Assembly (NCBI GenBank): GCA_035610835.1 | Contig: CM069454.1 | Location: 2,605,117-2,669,116 of the forward strand | Source of the DNA: Ophiura sarsii | Lineage: Eukaryota > Echinodermata > Ophiuroidea > Amphilepidida > Ophiuridae | Length of the DNA: 64,000 nt | Direction: 5' to 3' | Shown here: piece after piece, positions 12,454-24,119 of the stretch | Position numbering within the stretch: position 1 is the stretch's first letter | Layout: every line of letters begins with the position of its first letter | Translations under genes and position numbers: made by a program | Notes under the pieces: model-generated | The model's database searches: none | What the model saw: the letters and a program-made list of their open reading frames with translations, nothing else | What the model was told of the DNA's origin: nothing

Positions 12454-12609
12454 ACGAAAACTCAAATAAAACTGCACCATGTCGTAAGCTGTTAAGTCAT
12501 CCTTTTTGTCTTCCCTCTTTTTGGTTACAGCACACAATTTACAGCTCCATGCATAACATTCTTGGCAATTCCAATACACAGCACATAAGAAGTCCTGATT
12601 TGACTTCAA
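12454..12609 (-). CDS. candidate internal exon, unknown protein
   Basis: I do not recognise this sequence. On the minus strand a good acceptor (gcatttttcag) precedes 156 nt of open frame that end at a strong donor (CGT|GTAAGTA). That gives an exact 52-codon phase-0 exon. The peptide is cysteine-rich (CAVYWNCQECYAWSCKLC, then KKREDKKDD). No neighbouring exon could be identified, and the exon lies between the inverted arms at 9805 and 13206. It could be an orphan exon of a gene running out of view, part of a transposon gene, or chance. Confidence 0.25.
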
Positions 12610-13015
12610 CTGAAAAATGCCTAAAATCGCCCTGCGGAATGTATTTCTCTCATGGAAGGTGGCTTGTATATAGGTAGACTCGACTTATAAACTATTTGAC
12701 ATAGTGTACGTTTGGTGACGCATAAACTTCGCCACACAAACGGGCGGGATAGGAGTTACACTGTTTACCATACATGTGTATCCTACCAGGTCTTAAATTC
12801 ATCTGCACAGAGAAAAACTCTCCCCACACAGAATTAGTCTAGCTAATCTAAATATCAATATAGCTTTTTATGCACCACTGAATCATACCAACAATGCCGG
12901 TGTTGTGTTGTGACATAACACTGATCATTGCCTGATCCATTAGAAAATCAATAAGGTTTGTTCCTCATTGGTCAAAAGTATTTCTGGAGGGAAAAAACTT
13001 ATTTTACTCATGACA

Positions 13016-13047
13016 TAGAGCATCGCATTCAACACAGAAAGTCAAAG
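13016..13047. repeat. short direct repeat of 13756-13787
   Basis: 'agagcatcgcattcaacaca' and the following 12 bases are repeated exactly at 13756-13787, where they directly follow the end of the 400-bp repeat copy. This suggests the right part of the region arose by a chimeric duplication. Confidence 0.7.
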
Positions 13048-13053
13048 AAACAA

Positions 13054-13206
13054 ATGGTAAAGTTATCTCGACAAGCACCTTCTCCGTCAGGTGCATTTTA
13101 ACGTTTGCAACTTACAAACCAAAATTATGAAATGGATAGGGACCGTTCACTATTTATGCTGGGGGATGGGGGAATGTAGGGGTGTGGTGGTGGTTGGTGG
13201 TGGGGG
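13054..13206. repeat. right arm of a 3.4-kb inverted repeat
   Basis: Inverse of 9805-9952, continuing into a poly-G run at about 13200-13211. Confidence 0.75.
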
Positions 13207-13239
13207 GGGGAGGAATTTTTTTTTAAATTTTTAAAGAGG

Positions 13240-13365
13240 ACATATTATCTTTTACCTTAATACGTGTAATCGCTTTGAAAAAAGGCGTATCTATTAGAAT
13301 CTTTGATGAAATACGTGATATCCGTTTTTCTGTCCTTTTTTATATCCTCATCATTTACAGTGTTA
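13240..13365. repeat. left arm of a short inverted repeat
   Basis: Inverse, diverged match to 13866-14005: 'tcctcatcatttacagtgtt' pairs with 'aacactgtaaatgatgagga', and 'atcttttacct...acgtgtaat' with 'attacacgt...aggtaaaagat'. The arms enclose the second copy of the 400-bp repeat. Confidence 0.6.
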
Positions 13366-13369
13366 ATAT

Positions 13370-13759
13370 GATAATACAATGTGAGAAAGAGGCTATGGGC
13401 CCAATGGAAACTCTGATAAATGGGCTAATAAAATTGGGACCTTTAACACAGAGACGCGATGAATAAGATGTTGATGACACGGTAGTATTAGTGGCTCTAA
13501 TACGGTATTTCTCATGATTTACTTTTTTATATGATCACGTTTTACAGTTTTACAGTTTTAAGAATTTAATTTTCTGTTGTTAAAGAGTTAGAGTGTTTGG
13601 GAATTGGATCGTAAATCTCATGAGAGCTATAGTCAATTCGTCATTACACTAAAGTTGTTTCTCCTGGTGACGACGCCCACTTCAATTCTAGCGCGTAGTC
13701 AGATCAGAGCGAAATTGATATGTCAGTCTTTGACGACGGCGGATGTTAGGATTGTAGAG
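13370..13759 (-). repeat. 400-bp repeat, copy 2
   Basis: Near-identical to 11039-11438 with small indels. The open frame 13604-13798 is a repeat translation. Confidence 0.85.
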
Positions 13760-13865
13760 CATCGCATTCAACACAGAAAGTCAAAGATGCACAGATAGAC
13801 CATTTAGGAATGAGCATCAGTACATAACTACCATCGAAGATAAATTAAGTTGATCCATAATGGGG

Positions 13866-14005
13866 AACACTGTAAATGATGAGGATAGAAAAAAGAACGG
13901 AAAAAGGGATACCGTATCACATATTTCATGAAAGATTCTAGTAGATTTACCTTTTTTTTATTAAAAGCTATTACACGTATTGAGGTAAAAGATAATATTT
14001 CAACT
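13866..14005. repeat. right arm of a short inverted repeat
   Basis: Inverse of 13240-13365. Confidence 0.6.
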
Positions 14006-14454
14006 TTAATATGCTTATGCTTTTTGTCGCATTCAAATCGCATATCGCGATTTTCTCGATAATTGCAAGTAAAAACAAACGAAATGTAACATCAGAACTT
14101 CTTTTGTTTTATTTATGTTTCAACTATATATACATACTGCTTCAAATGTCTTACATAGCATTACTTCATGAATCCATGTTCAAAATCGCTTGTTTGAGTG
14201 ACGTTATTCGCGTGATATTCAAATGAGATGAGTCTAGACTTCAACGTACGTGTTATCAAACTAAGAATTTGACACGATACAGTCTTCAGTTCCTAAACGG
14301 ATAATGCCAACTCAAGTATTACTCAATGATGACAGTATTACTCAATGACGACAGCACTAATATGAACCATAAGACTTTTATGGTATTAGTAAATACATGT
14401 AGGTGAAAATAGCTGATCAATCTACTGCGTAAGATATCCGACCTCTTCTAGTCT

Positions 14455-14520
14455 TAAAGTTGGCCTACCATTTTGATAGTTCACCACAGACGAACTGGTC
14501 ATACAATTCTCGTTGGTGAC
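14455..14520 (+). repeat. dispersed motif (GGCCTACCA...TAGTTCACCACAGA)
   Basis: The same motif occurs at 48001-48055 (plus) and 58855-58905 (minus), so it marks a dispersed repeat family of unknown type. Confidence 0.55.
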
Positions 14521-14808
14521 AGACGTAGTACAAATTTAACACGGAGAGAGATATTGTAAATGTAACCTTATAAAATTGCCAAGAGAACTGGAGGTGGCTA
14601 GCAACCCAGAGTGGCAGCATGCCTTTAATGACTTTACAGACACAGTTCGGTTTCCAGAAACTGTTCAAACGAATTATTTATGAAATATCATGGTCAATCT
14701 GAACACAATGCGCGTGTTGTCCATACGTAAAGCATAATTATGAACCACCCTGTAGTGTCTTGAACTAGTGTATCAACTTCTGCTTCCGGGCCTCTCCAGG
14801 TCTTTTAA

Positions 14809-15048
14809 CACTTTCCACGCGGCTATTGGTTTTACCAAATACAAAACAGATTTTTCAGAAACCTTTTTGAAATGTCAAGGTCTATCTGAAGGATTACTGA
14901 ATCAAATACTGGACATTTTTGTACTTATTTTAATGCATTTGTCATGGTGATGCCAAATATGGTGATGAATTTGAATAATTTTGACATATTTGAAACATTT
15001 TGTGAAGTTTTAGAATGTCGTCTGCAGACGCCTGCCGCGTGGAAAGTG
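14809..15048. mobile_element. piggyBac-like MITE with TTAA target site
   Basis: Perfect inverted termini CACTTTCCACGCGGC directly flanked by TTAA on both sides (14805-14808, 15049-15052). TTAA duplication is the signature of piggyBac-type (or Kolobok-type) transposition. The 240-bp interior has no coding content. A related end starts at about 34427. Confidence 0.8.
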
Positions 15049-15361
15049 TTAAGACCTCTTTAAAAAGACTTTGATTTCAATAAAATATTAACACGAATCT
15101 TTTATGAAATACCACGTGAACGTGAACACATTGCGCGTATTTCCTATACGGAAGAGATGCAGGTGCGATGTTTGGCCATTTATACTGGCAGATCCGGTAT
15201 CTAGATTTTAGGTGCTCCCTGTTTGGATAACCCCTATGGTTTAGTCATTGATGTATATTGTAAGCACACGAATATGTGTAGGACTGTGACGGCCATGTCA
15301 AGTAATATAGTGTATGTGTGTCGTGTTGCCTACTTCTGTATGCTTCATTTCGGACTTATTA

Positions 15362-17119
15362 TAAGAAGGCTTAATTTTAAAACCCAGTCACATCTCGGGG
15401 ATGAAGGTTGGAGAAATCATTTCATATTTGGTCCACACATCAGTTATGATGAACCATCTCATATGATAGTGATACATCTTTCATCGCGAGTCCCAGTGTT
15501 ACTAGATCAAAACACCCTAAATTTGCCAATTTCGACCATTTTAGCCTATATTCAGAAACGGGTAGTTTTAGTTTAAACCCTCCAACTGCAAAACGATTTT
15601 GCACAAGACACTTACACTGCAGTATCATCTTAAGATACCTATAGAGTATATTACATGTGCATTACATTTAGTTTAGCTTCTGTAACTTTTGTTTTATAAT
15701 GGGATCAAACTTGTGTTTTTCATGAAAAATAGCTCAAATTATGTGTCAAATTAAAAACGGGAATTATTTTACGTCAAGTAACCAATTTTAAAAATTCACA
15801 TATTAATGCAATCTTTATATATTAATCTTCAACATATAAAAAATCACCGTTGGCTTTTTATTCCTACAAGTCGCTGTGTGACGTCAAAGTTACGTGTGTA
15901 TATCACTTTATATAAAATGTTGGAAAATGAATGACGCATAGTATATCAAGCATCTCGGTCATATGAGGGATGAAATGTTGTGTCTACGACGTGCATCTAA
16001 ATAATTAGTATATCCAATCTTGATTACAATCTTCAAATCCAAGATGGCCTCCAAAATGGCCGCCATAATTGGCAAAAACATATAGAATGCGCATATTGAA
16101 TTCCATACACTAATTTATGCAGTTTCAATGCCTATGATCGAAATGCCTGAAAGGAGACACTAATTTACGACGTTCTTGAGGATTCTTTACCTTCCATGAT
16201 GGCCGCCGCCGATCATGTCAAAATGGACATTAAATGGATGGAACAATGATTCTTTATTTGTTATTTGTTTATAATCAATTAACCAATTTTAATAATCTAC
16301 AAATCAATGCTGTCTATACATATTAGCCTTTAAAATATACATAATCATTATTAGCTTTTTATTCCTGTATGTCGTTGTATGTTAGTCCTAAAAAATCATG
16401 GTACCATACAGACACATGTGGCTGAATTGGAATTACCGATTGAAATACGTAATTTTCATATCTCATTTGTTTTGCTAGACTTATTTAATTTTCCAATGTA
16501 TCTTTATATCAATTTAGGTCTATATACTTACTGTTGTTCGAATGCCATGCAGAAATTCGTAAAATTTGGGTACTGTCACTATTTTGACATTCAACCAGTT
16601 GCTTGTCAAATTTTAAACAGTGAATCTGTGCCTTCAATGATCCTTACCATTCACACATTATGTAACTGGTAGCAATGTATTGCCATTTTGTTTGTTTGTT
16701 TGTCGTTTGTTTACACGGTGCGTCCGCACGACACACACGCTTGGGTCCTGATTGTAATGCCCATTCTAATGGCAAGCAGAAACGTTTGTCTAGTGTGGTC
16801 ATTATCACTTGCCATGCTTGAATCACAATATCTCTCCTAATTCACATGGACAGCTTACACTTGAACAGCAATGGATACTATACCGGTATGTCATTAACAT
16901 GTCACCTAAGACATTTCAAGCATTTCATGGTCACATTCAGCATTTGGTGGTCAACATAGTTATTTCAAGATACCCATGATTAGTTATATGGTGCCTAAAT
17001 ATTATACTGTAATAACGATATTATATAATCATTTATTTTGATTTGTGGACCAAATATGAAATGATTTCTCCAACCTTCATCCCCGAGATGTGACTGGGTT
17101 TAAAAAATAAGCCTTCTTA
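15362..17119. mobile_element. 1.76-kb inverted-repeat element
   Basis: Arms of about 76 bp (15362-15437 and 17044-17119) start TAAGAAGGCTTA and are near-identical inverted copies. The interior contains a diverged direct duplication (15777-15890 and 16277-16383, sharing 'ctttttattcct') and a patch with 'aagatggcctccaaaatggc'. No transposase is readable; it is a non-autonomous DNA transposon of unknown superfamily. Confidence 0.65.
16683..16760. repeat. (GTTT)n repeat-family segment
   Basis: (gttt)n followed by 'acacggtgcgtccg' and 'cacgcttgggtcctg'. The same arrangement recurs at 18693-18762. Confidence 0.6.
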
Positions 17120-17225
17120 AGTCTAAGGATAGTTTTGTTTTTAAATCCAAGAGTTTTGTCACTAAGTTCGCGTTGGATTAAAAATATAAGTCTTTTGGAC
17201 TTTTACGAATCACTACATTTGTAAA

Positions 17226-18632
17226 GGCTGGCTCACACTATGACGGATAGGGGTCAACGGCAGACTACGTTAAAGTTGCGAATTGCAATTTCGAATTTCT
17301 CGCCAATCATCGTGTTTTGCCGTCAGTTGTCGCTGACGAATCCGCTAGCGACCGCAGACGGACGAAATAATCAGTCGCGTCCGTCGGCAAAATTTCATGT
17401 TGAAAATGTTGTGGCGGCAAAAAAATCGTTGTGATTCCGTACAGAGTTCGTTGGAGACCGCAACTCTCACTTCCGTGACGTTTCCATGCCGTGCGAGGCC
17501 GTATCTAGTCGTCACAATTTCGTTAGTAGTCGTTGTCAATGACCATTGACGACAAAACAACGGCATGTGACGTCACATCTCGAACCCTGACGACACAATG
17601 CGGCAAGTAACGAAATTGTAACGACCTTAATGGCTTGCGAATTTTGTTCGGAGTGTGACGGGTGATAACTGTTGATGGCGGGTCGTTTGCGAGTACCTGC
17701 GGCATTGCAACGGTGGTCTGCGATGGGTTACGATTTTGAAACGATGGTGCACGATTTTTAAAAAAAATGTCCGATTTTGACGTTTTTTGACGTCAGTTCG
17801 ATTTCAATAGGCTGTCCGGCACGATGCAATTTTGAATTTCATATAAAAATAAAATGTTTCCCTGTTCTTTAAGGCTGGCTCACACCACGGAGAGGGGTCA
17901 ACGGCAAGCTACGGTAAGCTACGGATTGCAATTTTGAATTTCCCGCCAATCATCGTGTGTTGCCGTCAGTTGTTGCTGACGAATCCGCTAGCCACCGCAG
18001 ACGGCCGAATTATCATTTCCTTTACGTTTCCAATGCCGTGCGAGGCCGTATCTAGTCGTTTTGAGGTCGTCACAATTTCGTTGGTAGTCGTTGTCAACGA
18101 CTATTGACGGCTAAACAACGGCAAGTGACGTCACATCTAGAACCCTGACGACACATTGCGGCAAGTAACGAAATTGTAACGACCTTGGTGCGACGATGGA
18201 TTGCGAATTTTGGCCGGAGGGTGACGGGTGATGTGACTGTTGATGGCGGGTCGTTTGCGATTACCTGCGGCATTGCAACGGTGATCTGCGATGGGTTACG
18301 ATTTTGTAACGATGGTCTACGATTTTATACTTTTAGTTAGTAGATTCTTCTCCAGCCCAGCACAGCGTATATCTGAGTGGATGACCAGAACGTTGTGAAG
18401 AGTGTGAACGCCAAACTCGACTATTTATACGACTGTCGGACCGTCTGACCTCGTTCCTTGTTGCCGGGCTCCATCGTCACTCGCCGCTCAGATAACGTCT
18501 GATTTGGTCGCTAGACTCCGTTCCCTGCCATGCCGCAGTCATTCGTCCCTTGCAGTCGTGTTGTCGCCAACATTTTGTGATTATCACGTCCGTCACCCTT
18601 CGTGGGTTATCTACCGCTACTATGTGAGTCAG
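17226..18632. mobile_element. inverted-repeat element with tandem partial copy
   Basis: AAGGCTGGCTCACACTATG begins at 17226, and its inverse (CTATGTGAGTCAGCCTT) ends at about 18632. The same left end recurs inside at about 17874, followed by a near-copy of 17240-17760 ('ggggtcaacggca', 'gtgacgtcacatct', 'gacgggtgatg', 'ggcgggtcgtttgcga'). So a truncated copy and a full copy lie head to tail. The interior is unusually CG-rich. No target duplication was resolved. Confidence 0.6.
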
Positions 18633-18692
18633 CCTTAACATCAATGTATTAAGGTCTATGATTTGCAGCTCAAAGAATAACAAGCTGGTTAC

Positions 18693-18762
18693 ATTTGTTT
18701 GTTTGTTTGTTTGTTTACACAGTCGGTCCGTACAGAACACGCTTGGGTCCTGAAGGGACCAG
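18693..18762. repeat. (TTTG)n repeat-family segment
   Basis: Second copy of the segment at 16683. Confidence 0.6.
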
Positions 18763-18799
18763 ACTCAAGCAAAATGCTCGGGCCAGGCTTAAAAAACCT

Positions 18800-20230
18800 A
18801 TATAAGCATGCTGGTTGAATTATTATTACAAATGTGGATGCTTCCCATAACGGAACTTGCTAATTTGAGACTGATCAGGGAATTGTATCCCGTTCGTTGT
18901 AGCTGTATATCTAAAGTAGCCTGATCTGTGCCAATTATTCTAGTGGATACGCGTACTCTACAGGGAATTAGAACATAAATAACCATATTGCATATAACTG
19001 TCAAAACCGTCGCACTATGTATCGTCAGCCTGCTTCGATAATTGCCTAGATCACTTTTCAGCGAAATTTAGCTTTTTGCATAAATCATGACTTCATTGCA
19101 TTATGCACATGCTGTATACCTGACCAAATGAAAGTGTTGATAAATGCACACTTTCAATTCTGCCTCAGTCAGCCTTGTGAGTTAGGAAGATTGTAAGAAT
19201 GGTGTAAAATGTTTAAAATAGGTCATATTAACTCGTTTTGGGCCTATAACAAGCCACATTTCACTAAATGGTATGTCTCCAACCTAATTCTATCCAATAT
19301 AGATAATAACGTTATAACGCTTTATAAATGACTCTACCATTAACTTATCTATGGTATCAATACACATTCGTTTCAGCATAATTAAAAGCAACAGAAGGTC
19401 GATCATACGATCGAAACATCAGATACAGAAAAATAAGTTGTCATGAAGTAAACCTACATCATTATTGACTGGTAGGTCGGCCACGTGTTACCCGTACTTA
19501 GAGTTCCGATCTTAACGTGCCCTGAATGCATCGTCAACACATTTTAGTCGATATTAGCAATGGTTAACTACAATGGTTAACTATAACTCGAACAAATGTC
19601 CATACATTTCTTGACTGATAATTGTTGTCAGTAGAAGGTCTGCCGAAAGCAATACTTTTAACAATTATAAATAGTTGTTTGAGAATATGGTTTATAAATG
19701 TTATCTTTCATCAAATGTCATAACATATTGTATTATATTTACTTAATGCGACGTTACGACGTGACGCGAATATTCAATGTTTATCATGTCAGCCAGTAGT
19801 TGTAAACACGAGTGATATAGCCCAGAGTCTTATGTGATAAAGTATCACACTGAAGAAAAAGTCAATACGATGTCAATTTATATTACATTTACAATTTGTA
19901 TCACTAGCACTTACATTTGCGAAGAAATCGTAGTTTGAATATAGCATTTCGCAATTGAAAGTTCTGTTTTGTGGTTATGGAATAGATTGTCATGCCTTTT
20001 TAGATATAGAAAAAAACAACTTCTCTTTGCCACATGATGTTGTTTTCAGACAATAATGGCGCGACGAAAGGATTAAAGACAATTCTCCATTTCATATCAT
20101 TCCAATTAAAGTACGTATAAAGTAGAATCATGCATTAAACAATAAGTTTCTGATCAATCATTATCGACTTGTTAAGAGAAATGGGCTTCAATTTCAATGG
20201 CAAATCAATTAGGAAATGGCTATTCGTACA
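18800..20230. other. no recognisable feature
   Basis: AT-rich DNA without notable open frames or repeat arms. Confidence 0.45.
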
Positions 20231-20236
20231 ACTGTT

Positions 20237-20852
20237 GTAAAGGGTTCAACAAAAGAAAGTATACCACTTTGTTTATGTCATTTTGAGTAATTTTCAATTT
20301 GTTTTTGACTAAACAGGCTAGATAGGCATTTAGATAAATTATTTAGGCATAATTTGATACCAAATTTGCCCCCTAACAACAAAGATAAACCATGATTAGC
20401 ACCATTTTAAGGAAAATATCCCATTTTCAAAAGTCGCATTTCCAATACACAGCACGAGAAGATTTGGTTAATCTGTCCATGTTCTACCTATCCATAACAT
20501 TCCTTTACATTCAAATCCTTCACCCATGCATCAGTTTACATTTGAATTAGCCCGCGCATTGAGGGATATGCGCGGTGATCAGTACGGGATAAATACGGCA
20601 TATGTGTGTGTTAACAATTGGCCTATGCTTCTCGTGCTGTGTATTGGAAATGCGACTTTTGAAAATGGGATATTTTCCTTTAAATGGTGCTAATCATAGT
20701 TTATCTTTGTTGTTAGGGGACAAATTTGGTATCAAATTATGCCTAAAAGATTCATCTAAATGCCTATCTAGATTGTCTGGAGAAAAACAAATTGAAAGTT
20801 ACTCAAAATGACATAAACAAAGTGGTATACTTTCTTTTGTTGAACCCTTTAC
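20237..20852. mobile_element. foldback element with 225-bp arms
   Basis: Arms 20237-20461 and 20628-20852 are near-perfect inverted copies starting GTAAAGGGTTCAACAAAAGA, separated by a 166-bp spacer. The transcript would fold into a long hairpin. The open frame 20602-20811 lies inside an arm and is not a gene. A fragment resembling the arm end occurs at about 33300-33345. Confidence 0.8.
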
Positions 20853-20969
20853 GAATTGCACGAAGATTTCTGTAATTCGCACAACGACTCTGGACCAATG
20901 AGGTTCGAGCAACTATGACCTTTGACATCAAGCCTGCATAAAGCTGGTTTAAAAGCTCAAACAGTAGGG

Positions 20970-21310
20970 CGTCTGAGGGGGATGTCCACAAAACTCGAAC
21001 AGGGGGTAGTCTGAGGAAGCATGTGCCCCCACAGAAGTAGAACATTTTCAATTTTCGAACTAATTTGGTGCGATCTGGTGCATACTTTTGACCAATATTT
21101 TATCGAAAAGCCACCTCTTCATTTCCAATCATTTTTTTTTATCAATGCAAGAAAGAAGTTGAGCTTATATACTGATATTTTCTTGAATTGGGGGAGTCTG
21201 ATGGGTGATGTGCCCACTCAGAATTGGATTTATTTTTAATTTTCGTACCCAAATAGTGCGATTTGATATGTGTATACTTTTGACCAATATTTCATTGAAA
21301 AGCAATCACT
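20970..21310. repeat. two diverged direct repeats ('acttttgaccaatatt' family)
   Basis: Segments near 20975-21110 and 21188-21305 share 'gtctgagg/gtctgatg', 'agaa(g)t', 'gtgcgat' and 'atacttttgaccaatatt'. A third copy lies at 29320-29425. Confidence 0.6.
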
Positions 21311-21464
21311 TTATTTCAGTGCCTTGGCCATCACATACACTATATGAAAAATCAGAGGGATGATTACATTGACCAGGTCAAAAATTGTGGGGGGTATACA
21401 CCCCGGGATTTCCGCCCTTGTACTAAGGGACTCCCTTTTCCCCCCAAGGGCATCCCATGTCGTA

Positions 21465-21975
21465 TTACAATATAGTTGTACGAATTACAGGGCCCCCACA
21501 CTAGAACCCCTCTTCAACAATAGTTGTACGAATTACAGGGACTCCCCCACAGAGGACCCCTCTTCTCTTCAACAATAGCTTTGTACGACAATACAGGGAC
21601 TCTCTCTTATTTTTACAATGATTGAGAAGGGACACCCTCTTTTATACAATAGTTGTACGAATTACAGAAACTCCCCTGTTTTTTACAACAGTTATACTAA
21701 GATACTCCCCTATTATTATTATAGTTGTTCGAATAACAGTGACTTCCGAAGAGGGCCCTTCCGTCGAATTATAGTTGTAAGAATATTACACTTTAGGGAC
21801 ACCCTTTTTTACAAGATGTGCGAATCACGGGAACTTTCCTAAGGGACTCACATCTTCTTACAATAGTTGTACGAATAACAGGGACTCCCCTTTTATTTTT
21901 ACAATAGCTGTAAGAATGAAAGAGACTCTCGATACCGCGCTAATTCGTGCAACAGTTGTACGAATAGACTCTTCC
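21465..21975. repeat. degenerate minisatellite (ACAATAGTTGTACGAAT)
   Basis: About ten irregular units of roughly 40-60 bp built from 'acaatagttgtacgaattac' plus 'agggactcccc' and T-rich spacers. The open frames at 21360-21842 are translations of this repeat. Confidence 0.8.
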
Positions 21976-22399
21976 AATCAATTAAACATATTATGTAGCA
22001 AAATTGATAGCACACCAATTACAGTTTGTGCATACAATCTATTAGTCTGGCAAGTAATTTAGTGTTGTACGATATGTCCATCTGAAAGTGCGTGCAGCCG
22101 TTTAACTATGTTTCATTAGTGTCTGCCCTTAGCGGATTCATTTCCTTTTTTTGTGGCCTACGGTAAGTGCAATGATTGAAATCTAAAAGGTTATGATATA
22201 CTAATCATGGACACGCACTTTCAATAAACAAGCGCTCTATTCAGTTTATCCGGAAGGTTCGCTGATGGGAAATCTACAGATATGAATGATTTTCCGCCAC
22301 TTATATCTCAACATCGTCAAATCACAATATGTTTGCACTGTAACGACGGTTTTAATACGCTCTACAGATAATTAATAAATATAATAATAGAATCACAAC

Positions 22400-23620
22400 A
22401 TTAAGTGAACATATTTGAGATCTTATGGACGAAAATGTGCAATGATCCTCGGGATTTCAATGCAAACGTCATTTTTTCCAGCAAATGTGTTGCGTATCCG
22501 GTTAGTAACACCGCCCTTATACGTAGCTCAAAATGTGAAATCATATCCAAAAATTCAAACTGTGGTACATTTGAGTGTATCCATCTTTTTTTGGCCTAAA
22601 TTCAAATTTATATCAGAAGCGAAAAAAATCCTTGCGATTTCAATGCGTACGTTATATGGCTGGGATTGTCGGGAATTCTTAATCCCTTGACCCGATTAGT
22701 TTTCGGGCGGGGCCCAGGATTCCTGAAATGTCTCTTAACAATTATCCATTTCATTTCATTCATCAAAATAATGAAATAATAAAAAAATAAAAAAACTTAC
22801 TTAAAAATACAACTTGTCGGCTAAATCACGATTATTAAATGCAAATTTATAGTGGAGATTCATTTGAAATGTGAAGGACATTTGTTCCGTCAAATTTGTT
22901 GCGGTTTGACCGATTCGTTACACCGACCTTATACGTAGCTGAAAAAGTGAAATCGTATCAACAACAACAAAATCAGGACACATTTTAGGGTTTCCATCAC
23001 TTTTTTAGCCTAAATCCGCAGCAATTGTTTTCTCCTTGTGACTTCAATGCGAACATCACTTGTTCCGTCAAAGTGTGTTGCGGTTAGACGGGTTAGCTGC
23101 ACAGACTTTATACGTAGCTCAAAATGTGAAATCATATCCAAAAAAAATCAAAACGGGACACATGTTATGGTGTCCGTCATTTTTTAGGCTAAATTACCGG
23201 TAATTTGTTTATCTTGCGATTTCAATGCGAACGTCATTTGTTCCGTTCAATTTGTTATGGTTTGACCAATTCATTCATGTGTTGCGGATTGACCATTTCG
23301 TTACACAGACTTTATACGTAGCTCAAAATGTGAAATCATATCCAAAAAAACAAATCGGGATACATTTCAGGGTATCCATCATTTTTTTAGACTAAATCGC
23401 TGGCAATTTTTATCTTCTTGAGATTTCAATGCGAACGTCATTTTGTCCGTTAAATTTGTTGTGGTTTGACCGATTCATAACACCGACCTTATTCGCAGCT
23501 CAAAATGTGAAATCATATCAGACAAATCAAATCAGGTCAGTATCCGTCATGTTTAAACCTAAATTCAATTTTTAATCAGCAGCGAAAAAATCCTTGCAAT
23601 TTCAATGCGACACCTTTAGG
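22400..23620 (-). repeat. 146-bp tandem family, minus-oriented block
   Basis: Several diverged units with landmarks 'gcgatttcaatgcgaacgtc', 'ttgttgcggtttgaccg', 'tatacgtagctcaaaatgtg' and 'ggtgtccgtcattttttag'. They are interrupted at about 22720-22870 by a 150-bp segment (here called D: 'ttcattcatcaaaataatga', 'ggctaaatcacgatta'). It is the reverse complement of the array and D flanks at 55.7-58.7 kb. The open frames here are repeat translations. Confidence 0.8.
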
Positions 23621-23776
23621 CAATATCTGACACATGCTTATACTGGAGTTTACGATGCACATTCGTAAACACGTAATAGTGTTACTCTAGCGGCTGTGTA
23701 AGATATAAATGTGTACGAAAAAAGTGATCGCATTTATGTGTCCATTTTCTGTACAATAAGTTCTCAAACCAATGTA

Positions 23777-23872
23777 CTATGAATTTGTAGTTGAGATTCA
23801 AAGCTACAATTTTGGAATAGTTCATACGACTGGATTTTATAATAGCAAAGTTATGAGGTAGGAGGTATAATA
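23777..23872 (-). mobile_element. fragment of the mariner-like element at 445
   Basis: Carries 'aagctacaa' and 'ttatgaggtaggaggta' in the arrangement of the terminal repeats of 445-1497, but breaks off before the outer end. Confidence 0.6.
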
Positions 23873-24119
23873 TAGCCCTAGGAGCGTAACATAGGGCCTA
23901 CATTTCTATACCGCCATGGCTTTAGCGCAAGACTTAATGTGGGTCAGAAACGTGCCATGGTTATGATCCCCAAAATACCTTAGCAACGCCTTCTTTTTAA
24001 ATATTTAAATTTAAAAAAATATAATACCAACCACTTTCGCCTAACCAACACCATTACTTTTCCAAATATGCGACGCACAATGAATCCGCGCTATAAAGCA
24101 GTAAGTGGTTCATCATTAC

